64,000 bases of DNA from Halorussus aquaticus (lineage in GTDB: Archaea > Halobacteriota > Halobacteria > Halobacteriales > Haladaptataceae): positions 2,790,001 through 2,854,000 of the forward strand of contig NZ_CP100400.1 in NCBI RefSeq assembly GCF_024218795.1, in the 5' to 3' direction. This document shows, one piece after another, positions 58,536-64,000 of the stretch. The stretch's first letter is position 1. The number at the start of each line of letters is the position of its first letter. The position numbers and the translations under genes are program-made. The notes under the pieces are model-generated. The model had not been told where the DNA came from and did not search any database. It was given only the letters and a program-made list of their open reading frames with translations.

Positions 58536-59539
58536 GCTTTCACCTCCGCGAGGTCGGTCGCTTCGCCGAGCGCGGCGAGTTTCTCCTCGAACGTCGAGTA
58601 CGGCAGGTAGAACAGTTCGGTGTTCGGCGTCAGGTAGATCGTCTCGAAGTCGCTCGCGGGCGTGTTCTCCTGCAACCAGTCGGCACGGTCGGAGATGGCC
58701 TCGGCGTCTTCGACCAGCGTGTTCTGGCCGTCCACGACGCCCGCGGCGATGGAGTCCTTGGTGCCGTACTCGTTGATGTTGTACAGGTTGTCCTCGTGGT
58801 TGCTCACGAAGTCGTAACTGAGCGCGTCGAAGTCGGCGTCCAGCAGGTGAGCGTGGACCTTCTCGTCCAGCGCGCCCCAGTAGGTGTGGACCACGACGTC
58901 GGTGTCGGCCGGGGCGGCGCTCGTCACCGCATCGACCGCTTCGCTGGCGCGTTCGTCCTCGCCGTCGTCCGGCGAGTTCTCCACCAGCGACGGTTCGAGG
59001 ACGAACAGCGTCTCCACCTCGGGGAACGCCTCGACTTCGCCTGCGAGGAAGTCGGCGATGGCGTCGAGGAACTCGTCGTCGTCGCCGTAGTGCTCGTCGG
59101 TGGCGAGGTCGGCGAGCGAGTAGGGACCGGGGACGACCGCTTGCAACTCGTCGGCGTCCACGAACTCGCTCGCGGCGTCCAACTCTCCGGCGATGTCGCC
59201 GTCGAAGGTCAGGTCGTCGGTCACGACAGGGTCGCGGTAGAAGTTGTTGTTGTCGTAGTACCGGACGATGCCGCGGGTCTCCACCGAGTCGTGGACTGCG
59301 AGCGGATGGGCGAGCATGTCGTCCCATCGGAGTTGCCCTTCGACCACGCGGTCGAGCCCGGCGGACTGCTGGCTGTCGATAACTTCCTCGCGGGCCTGCT
59401 CGTAGACCTCGGTTACCGCTTCGCCCTCGTCACCGTCGACGAGGTCGTGCTTCTGGTGGCCTTTCAAGTCGGCTAAGTCGCCTTTCGCCCAGTCGGGAAG
59501 CGGGTATACCCCCGGCGTCGTCGCGACGTGTTCGGTCAT
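58532..59539 (-). CDS. MetE N-terminal-like barrel without the zinc site
   Basis: A 335-residue TIM-barrel protein related to its partner (the motif VPGPYSLADL matches ITGPYTLANW). The zinc-binding residues are lost: HVC reads H218-T-Y220, the Glu region reads SYDF, and SPDC reads TPNT. This is what is seen in the N-terminal, non-catalytic half of long MetE enzymes, so the two genes look like a split methionine synthase. It precedes metE and is coupled by an ATGA overlap. It could bind the methyl donor. Confidence 0.87.
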   Translation of the reverse strand: MTEHVATTPGVYPLPDWAKGDLADLKGHQKHDLVDGDEGEAVTEVYEQAREEVIDSQQSAGLDRVVEGQLRWDDMLAHPLAVHDSVETRGIVRYYDNNNFYRDPVVTDDLTFDGDIAGELDAASEFVDADELQAVVPGPYSLADLATDEHYGDDDEFLDAIADFLAGEVEAFPEVETLFVLEPSLVENSPDDGEDERASEAVDAVTSAAPADTDVVVHTYWGALDEKVHAHLLDADFDALSYDFVSNHEDNLYNINEYGTKDSIAAGVVDGQNTLVEDAEAISDRADWLQENTPASDFETIYLTPNTELFYLPYSTFEEKLAALGEATDLAEVKA

Positions 59540-59566
59540 GTACTCCGACCTACGGAATGCTGGTGC

Positions 59567-59588
59567 TTAATATTTTCCTCTAAGGAAA
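59567..59588 (-). promoter_or_regulatory. TATA box of the metE pair with overlapping inverted repeat
   Basis: Leftward AAAATATTAA (59576-59567) lies 28-37 nt before the ATG at 59539. TTTCC (59574-59578) and GGAAA (59584-59588) form an inverted repeat that overlaps the TATA box, the right place for a repressor. Confidence 0.5.
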
Positions 59589-59608
59589 TTACCCGCAATC
59601 ATAGTGCA

Positions 59609-59625
59609 GTGGTACCATACACCAC
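59609..59625. promoter_or_regulatory. Inverted repeat GTGGT-N7-ACCAC upstream of metE
   Basis: Lies about 70-86 nt upstream of the start of the metE partner, and upstream of the TATA box. It might serve either the leftward metE pair or the rightward small gene starting at 59693. Confidence 0.35.
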
Positions 59626-59692
59626 AATCGACGCGGTGCCACGTCTCGATTACTGAGAAAAGTATTTCAGCGACGTGGCAGACGACTAACTG

Positions 59693-60235
59693 ATGGAGAA
59701 GTTCACTACCGCAGTCGCGGGCGCGTTCGTCCTCGGACTCGTCGCCGGGGCGATAGGATGGGCCGGGTTCGGCGCGCCGGTCGGAACGGCAGACTCCGGT
59801 CCCGACGCAGAGTCGCCGGGGTACTCGCTGAGCACGTCGGGTCCAGACTGCCTCGACGTCCGCCCGCACGGCGGATGGGTCCACGAAGTCGCGGTCGGCG
59901 AGTCCTTCGCAGTCACGCTGAACGCCACCGTCGTCCACGACCCGGGCCGGACCGTCTCGGCGAACGTGAGTCGGACGACGCCGGGGACGTACCGAATCGC
60001 CCTCGAAACGGTCGCGGACGGAAGGGAAGTTTCCAAAGCGGCGGCGAACGACTCGCGCCGCGAAGGCTGTCGAGTCGCAACCCACGTCCGCCTCGGTACC
60101 GGACTGCCCACCGACTACCGGCAGTTCGACGTGACGGTGAACGGTCACCTGCTGCTGACCGTCGAGAACGAGGATACCACCGGAGACCTCTACCAGTTGC
60201 CGAACCCGGTGAACGCGACCGCCTCAGCGGAGTAG
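59693..60235 (+). CDS. Secreted or membrane-anchored protein of unknown function
   Basis: A 180-residue protein with an N-terminal hydrophobic segment (FTTAVAGAFVLGLVAGAIGWAGFGAPVG) and an exported domain with four Asn sequons (NATVV, NVSRT, NDSRR, NATAS) and two cysteines (C51-ish and the later REGCRV). Beta-strand-rich pattern. No family recognised. Its 3' end overlaps the convergent hemK2 gene by 12 bp. Confidence 0.75.
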   Translation: MEKFTTAVAGAFVLGLVAGAIGWAGFGAPVGTADSGPDAESPGYSLSTSGPDCLDVRPHGGWVHEVAVGESFAVTLNATVVHDPGRTVSANVSRTTPGTYRIALETVADGREVSKAAANDSRREGCRVATHVRLGTGLPTDYRQFDVTVNGHLLLTVENEDTTGDLYQLPNPVNATASAE

Positions 60236-60805
60236 CTTCAGCACCGTCAGCGTCTCGAAGGGGAACGACTCGTCCCGGAGCGCCACCGCGGAGAACCCCT
60301 CGGCGGCGGCTAACTCCGCGACCTCGTCTACGCCAGTGAGACTGCTGACCAGCAGGTAGACCGCTCCGTCAGGGTCGAGGACTCGACCCACGGATTCGAG
60401 GAACGGTTCGATGACCTCCCGGCCGTCCTCGCCGCCCGAGAGCGCGACCTCCATCCAGTCGTCGCGCTCCTCGTCGGGGTCGGTCGGAAGGTAGGGCGCG
60501 TTGAACAGAACGACGTCGAAAACGTCCGAGCGGAACGGTTCGAGCAGGTCGGCTCGGACCGCTTCCACGCCTCGCTCGCGGGCCTGTACGCAAGCGTGAG
60601 GGTTCACGTCGGACCCGAGAACGCGGGCGTGGGTCTCGTCGGCGACTCGCTCCGCGACGTACCCCGACCCGGTGCCGACCTCCAGCGCGAGCGATTTTGG
60701 GGCGTCTCCGAGGTCGGCGACGGCGGTCTCCGCGAGAAGGTGGGAGTCCTCGGCCGGTTGGTACACCTCGGTTTCGACGTCGCGTCGGTCGGCGAGGTCG
60801 GTCAC
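60224..60805 (-). CDS. HemK2/MTQ2-type protein methyltransferase
   Basis: A SAM-dependent methyltransferase, in archaea and eukaryotes the enzyme that methylates Gln of the class-1 release-factor GGQ motif. The 193-residue protein has YQPAEDSHLLAET, LEVGTGSGYVAERVA (SAM motif I), GSDVNPHACVQAR and the catalytic FNAPYLP (N-x-P-Y). It overlaps mscS upstream by 4 nt in the rpoF-ksgA run. Length fits HemK2. Confidence 0.9.
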   Translation of the reverse strand: MTDLADRRDVETEVYQPAEDSHLLAETAVADLGDAPKSLALEVGTGSGYVAERVADETHARVLGSDVNPHACVQARERGVEAVRADLLEPFRSDVFDVVLFNAPYLPTDPDEERDDWMEVALSGGEDGREVIEPFLESVGRVLDPDGAVYLLVSSLTGVDEVAELAAAEGFSAVALRDESFPFETLTVLKLLR

Positions 60806-61974
60806 TCTCGACTCACCTCGCTCGCGTCGGACGCGTCGTCGGTCAGGCCACCGTCGGCGGTGGCTTCACGCATGCCGGGTTCACCGGCGAGGCGGAACCC
60901 GCCCGACTCCTCGCGTCCGGTGAGTTCGCGCTGAGGGTACGGAATTTTGACGCCCTCGCGGTCGAAAGCCGCCTTGACCGACTCGATGACCGCGGTCCGG
61001 GCGCGCCACTGCCTGCGCGCACTCGGTTTGTCTATCCAGAAGCGCAGGACCAGCGTGACCGCGGAGTCGCCGAACTCCTTGAGGACGACCTTCGGCGTCG
61101 GCACCGTCAGCACCTCGTCCAAGTCCTTCATCGTCTCCTCGGCGAGGTCGGCCGCGTACCGCACGTCGGCCTCGTAATCGACGCCGACCTCGACCTCGAT
61201 GCGGAGTCGCCCCTTCCGACTCTTGTTGACTATCTTCTCGCCGCTCACGATGTCGTTGGGAATCATCACGTACTCGCCAGCGAACGTCTGGATGCGGGTG
61301 TTGACGATGGAGATGTCGGTCACGATGCCCTCCTCGTCGTCCACCTCGACCCAGTCGCCGATCTCGAAGGGCCGCGAGAACATCAGCACGAACCCGGCGA
61401 GCAGGGCACCGAGCGTCTGGCGGGCGGCCATCCCGACCACGATACCGAGGAACCCGGCCCCGACCAGCAGGCCGCTGAGGTCCACGCTCCACATTCCGAG
61501 GATGATGGCCACGGCCGAGACGTACACCGTGAGTTGCGAGACCCGATAGACGATTTCGCTCTGGTGCTGACTGATCGTGTCGTGACCGTCGGTGAACCGG
61601 TCGATGGCCTTCTTGACGAATCCGGTGACGATGTACGCACCAGCCACCACTGCCAACGCGAACACGACTCTGAAGCCCTTACCCACGGTGGCGTTGATCT
61701 GGTCGAGCGCGACGGTAGCGGTCGTCGCCCGGTCCCAGAGGACGAGCAGACTAACCGCCGCCCCGAACAGGAGCGTCCCGAAGGCGGCGAGCAACACCAC
61801 GTCGCCCACGTGTCGGGGGAACCGCTTGCGGAGTTCCGGCCGCACGCGACGGACGGCCCAGACCGCGACGGCGAGACCGACGAGGATGCCGACCGTCGCT
61901 GCCACCTGCTGAGTCCGAGTGAAGTTCGCCAACTGGTCGATGGCAGCGAGAATCCCGCCGTCGGTGCTGTTCAC
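60802..61974 (-). CDS. MscS-type mechanosensitive ion channel
   Basis: A 390-residue pressure-relief channel. About five membrane helices at the N-terminus precede the MscS pore-lining helix (LLVGAGFLGIVVGMAARQTLGALLAGFVLMFSRPFEIGD), the beta domain (WVEVDDEEGIVTDISIVNTRIQTFAGEYVMIPNDIVSGEKIVNKSRKGRLR) and a C-terminal alpha/beta vestibule. Its start overlaps the ksgA stop by 4 nt and its stop overlaps the hemK2 start by 4 nt. Tight packing with ribosome-assembly genes is notable. Confidence 0.92.
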   Translation of the reverse strand: MNSTDGGILAAIDQLANFTRTQQVAATVGILVGLAVAVWAVRRVRPELRKRFPRHVGDVVLLAAFGTLLFGAAVSLLVLWDRATTATVALDQINATVGKGFRVVFALAVVAGAYIVTGFVKKAIDRFTDGHDTISQHQSEIVYRVSQLTVYVSAVAIILGMWSVDLSGLLVGAGFLGIVVGMAARQTLGALLAGFVLMFSRPFEIGDWVEVDDEEGIVTDISIVNTRIQTFAGEYVMIPNDIVSGEKIVNKSRKGRLRIEVEVGVDYEADVRYAADLAEETMKDLDEVLTVPTPKVVLKEFGDSAVTLVLRFWIDKPSARRQWRARTAVIESVKAAFDREGVKIPYPQRELTGREESGGFRLAGEPGMREATADGGLTDDASDASEVSRE

Positions 61975-62867
61975 TCGGTCTCACCTCCGCCGCGGCCGTA
62001 CTCGTCGGCCACCGTCGCCAGCGCCGCGAACGTCTTCGGCGGAATCTTGCCCGCGCGTTTGCTCAGGACGTCCGGGTCGAGGTCCGTCTTTCCGTCGGCG
62101 ATGGCCTCGACGGGCGCGTCGGCGTCGTCTAGACCGGAGATGTGACCCGTGTTCCGAATCGCGTTCCGGAGGGTCTTGCGGCGCTGGGTGAACACGGCCT
62201 TCACGAACCGGAGGAAGAACTCCTCGTCTCCGACCTCGTAGTCGGGGTCGCGTGGCGTGGTTCGGACGACCGCGCTCTCGACGTCGGGCGGGGGCGAGAA
62301 CGCTTCCTTGGGCACGGGTTCGACCACTTCCACGTCGGCGTAGTGCTGGGCGCTCACCGACAGGCGGCCGTAGTCGTCGGTACCCACGTCGGCCGCCATG
62401 CGCTCGGCGAACTCCTTCTGGAACATGAGGACCGTCGGCTTGCCGCGGGGGAGCAGACGGAACGTGAGTTCGCTGGAGACGCCGTAGGGGAGATTCGAGA
62501 CCGAGACCGAGAAGTCTGGCAGGTCGACCGCGAGCGCGTCGCCGGAAATCACCGTCAGGCGTCCGGCCGCGATGTCGTCGGCGAACTCCTCGCGCAGGAA
62601 CGCCGCGAGGTCCGGGTCGCGCTCGATGACGGTCACCTCGTCGGCCACCGCGAGCAGTCGGTCGGTCAGCGCGCCGGTCCCCGGCCCGATTTCGAGGACG
62701 TGAGACAGGTCGAACCCCGCTTGCGCGGCGTAGTCGGGAAGTCGGTCGAGAACCCTATCGTCTATCAGAAAGTGCTGGTCGCGGTCGGGGTTGCCGCGGA
62801 CCCCCGCCCGCCTGAGCAGGGCGTCCGGGTCTCGGGGGCCGGTCCCCGAATCGCGTGAATCGGTCAT
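61971..62867 (-). CDS. ksgA: 16S rRNA dimethyladenosine transferase
   Basis: Dimethylates two adjacent adenosines near the 3' end of 16S rRNA during small-subunit assembly. The 298-residue protein shows DQHFLIDDRVLDRLPDYA, HVLEIGPGTGALTDRLL (SAM motif I), VSNLPYGVSSELTFRLL (catalytic NLPY) and QKEFAERM. A haloarchaeal N-terminal lead (TGPRDPDALLRRAGVRG) precedes the core. Followed by mscS with a 4-nt overlap; rpoF and DUF655 lie upstream in the classic archaeal order. Confidence 0.95.
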   Translation of the reverse strand: MTDSRDSGTGPRDPDALLRRAGVRGNPDRDQHFLIDDRVLDRLPDYAAQAGFDLSHVLEIGPGTGALTDRLLAVADEVTVIERDPDLAAFLREEFADDIAAGRLTVISGDALAVDLPDFSVSVSNLPYGVSSELTFRLLPRGKPTVLMFQKEFAERMAADVGTDDYGRLSVSAQHYADVEVVEPVPKEAFSPPPDVESAVVRTTPRDPDYEVGDEEFFLRFVKAVFTQRRKTLRNAIRNTGHISGLDDADAPVEAIADGKTDLDPDVLSKRAGKIPPKTFAALATVADEYGRGGGETE

Positions 62868-63015
62868 GTTGTCCCCGGATAGAAACCGGAGGTGGGTAAA
62901 GCCACCGAGTCCGCCGGAACGTGTCTGAGAACTGATTTCGAGGACGACGGTTAGACACGACTGTAGAGGCGAAAGGTTTGATTACGGGAGTGTCCGGGGA
63001 GACGAAAAGGGACGA

Positions 63016-63603
63016 CTACTGCTGCTGTTCTTCGACTCGCACGAACGTCCGGTACTTCAGGTCGTCCTCCCGAATTTCTTCGAGGATGCGCTCGACCAGC
63101 ACCTCTTTGGGGTTGTGAAACCCAGACACCCGGTCCTCCACGTCGTCGAAACTCTCGAAGGGCTTGCGCTTGCGCTGTTCGAGGATGTTGTTCCGGAGTT
63201 TCTTCCCGACGCCCGGGAGGAGATTTAGCTGGTGGAGGCGTAGCGTGATGGGTTGGGCGTCGCTGTAGAAGTCGACGAACCGCCGTTCGTTCGACTCCAC
63301 CACGTCTCGGATGGCGTGTTCGAGTTCCGACTGGGCCGCCCCGGAGAGGTCCTCGAACTCGATTTCGCGGACGCTGGCGACCAGTTCGTTCGACCGGTCG
63401 GCGTCGAAGCGGTCGGTGATGGTGAGGCTCACGTCCTCTTCGAGCGTCACCTCGAACAGTCGGAACTCCTCGACTCCGAGAGCGTACGTCAGCGCGGGTT
63501 TCTGGTACTGCGGCCGGTCGTCGTCGGCCCGGCCGTGCGGGAGATAGTCCAGCACGACCGCTGGCACTCGCTCGTCGCCGTCGTTCTGTTCGATCATTGT
63601 CAT
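63016..63603 (-). CDS. DUF655 domain protein (helix-hairpin-helix, RNA/DNA-linked)
   Basis: A 195-residue conserved archaeal protein: VVLDYLPHGRADDDRPQYQKPALTYALGVEEFRLFEVTL forms an S1-like/DUF655 core, and LHQLNLLPGVGKKLRNNILEQRKRKPFESFDDVEDRVSGF is a helix-hairpin-helix. It is nearly always found beside rpoF and ksgA in archaea, which suggests a role in transcription or ribosome assembly. A TATA-like CTTTAAG 22-28 nt before the start gives it its own leaderless promoter. A second ATG at 63597 is possible. Confidence 0.9.
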   Translation of the reverse strand: MTMIEQNDGDERVPAVVLDYLPHGRADDDRPQYQKPALTYALGVEEFRLFEVTLEEDVSLTITDRFDADRSNELVASVREIEFEDLSGAAQSELEHAIRDVVESNERRFVDFYSDAQPITLRLHQLNLLPGVGKKLRNNILEQRKRKPFESFDDVEDRVSGFHNPKEVLVERILEEIREDDLKYRTFVRVEEQQQ

Positions 63604-63641
63604 AGAATACGGCGACGACCCACTTAAAGAGTAGGTGGCAA

Positions 63642-63998
63642 TCAGTCGTACTTTGCGACGACGTTGAGGATGTCGTCGAGTTCCTCGCCCGAGAGGGTGT
63701 AGCGCTCTTGGGCGTACACCGCGCGGAGTTCGTCGCGGTCCTTCGGGAGGATGTCGGTGATCTTGTACGCCGTCGGTTCGTCCACTTTGTCGAGTTCGAG
63801 CAGTTCCTCGACGAGTTCGCGGGACTCCTCGGCTTCGAGCGTGGCGAAGCGGTTGACGTGTTCGATGGCACGGGCCAGTTCGTAGCGCATCTCGCGGTCT
63901 TCGTCGAGAGCGCGTTCCTCTTCGATGCCCGCGAGCAGGTCCTTGGCCTCGGCCGTGGTCAGGTACTCCTCCTCGACCTTCTCCTTGAATATCGTCAT
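63642..63998 (-). CDS. rpoF: DNA-directed RNA polymerase subunit F (Rpb4/RpoF)
   Basis: Stalk subunit of archaeal RNA polymerase that pairs with subunit E'. The 118-residue protein: TIFKEKVEEEYLTTAEAKDLLAGIEEERAL ... ARAIEHVNRFATLEAEESRELVEELLELDKVDEPTAYKITDILPKDRDELRAVYAQERYTLSGEELDDILNVVAKY fits the HRDC-like Rpb4 fold. It is complete; the ATG is 2 nt from the window end. Its usual upstream partner, ribosomal protein L21e, lies beyond the edge. Confidence 0.94.
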   Translation of the reverse strand: MTIFKEKVEEEYLTTAEAKDLLAGIEEERALDEDREMRYELARAIEHVNRFATLEAEESRELVEELLELDKVDEPTAYKITDILPKDRDELRAVYAQERYTLSGEELDDILNVVAKYD

Positions 63999-64000
63999 GC

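Noticed and set aside
1-64000. CRISPR arrays, insertion sequences, prophage or integrative elements
   Set aside because: No regularly spaced repeat array, transposase, integrase or terminal inverted repeats were seen on reading the window.

Overview
The window is a 64-kb stretch of a haloarchaeal (class Halobacteria) chromosome. It is very GC-rich, the predicted proteins are strongly acidic, TATA boxes often lie about 25-35 nt before the start codon (leaderless genes), and the gene content is archaeal: AglB, AglJ, archaellin, L7Ae/S28e/L24e, TmcA, archaeal GluRS, isopentenyl phosphate kinase, RNA polymerase subunit F and DUF655. I cannot fix the genus from this sequence. No rRNA, tRNA, CRISPR array, transposase or integrase was seen, so it reads as ordinary chromosome with some accessory content. 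About 60 genes are supported.

Layout. 1-6.3 kb: glycerol catabolism, with glpK diverging from glpA-glpB-glpC; the last gene of that run is an Orc1/Cdc6-like ATPase. 6.3-9.5 kb: a membrane protein, an NAD-dependent epimerase, a Bat-type HTH regulator and a DUF368 membrane protein. 9.7-21.6 kb: a protein N-glycosylation locus (two glycosyltransferases, three alkaline-phosphatase-superfamily enzymes, a flippase and the oligosaccharyltransferase AglB in one leftward run; AglJ on the other strand) that encloses one archaellin gene. 21.7-29.9 kb: acyl-CoA synthetase, a penicillin-acylase-type hydrolase coupled to a small membrane protein, an SSS symporter cassette with a 48-residue membrane peptide, and a glycerophosphodiesterase. 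30-36 kb: the rpl7ae-rps28e-rpl24e-ndk operon, a GNAT enzyme, cysteine synthase and tmcA. 35.6-39.5 kb: a cyclase-family enzyme, an HTH regulator, a secreted cupredoxin and a SnoaL-fold protein; the last two share a 37-bp upstream repeat. 39.6-49.3 kb: gltX, a multidomain sensor/regulator, a DUF7344-type protein, and idsA-rnj-ipk-mvk (isoprenoid synthesis plus RNase J). 49.5-56.3 kb: prolyl oligopeptidase, an alpha/beta hydrolase, a PepSY protein, an HtrA protease and a thiolase/DUF35 pair. 56.7-64 kb: a DUF5789-like protein, a split methionine synthase, and the rpoF-DUF655-ksgA-mscS-hemK2 run.

The genes work together as modules. Mevalonate kinase and isopentenyl phosphate kinase make isopentenyl diphosphate, which the geranylgeranyl-type synthase IdsA elongates for archaeal lipids and dolichol; AglJ, the other transferases, the flippase and AglB use lipid-linked sugars to decorate secreted proteins, plausibly including the enclosed archaellin. 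Glycerol enters through GlpK and is oxidised by GlpABC.

The most unusual signals are not in the proteins. First, the region upstream of rnj-idsA holds a roughly 16-bp stem and a set of tandem 13-nt hairpins whose stems carry a compensatory base change. Second, the leader of rpl7ae folds into a long stem with facing UGAUGAU and CUGA segments, like an L7Ae-binding kink-turn. Third, a 37-bp repeat built from TCACG/CGTGA half-sites sits at the same distance from two start codons.
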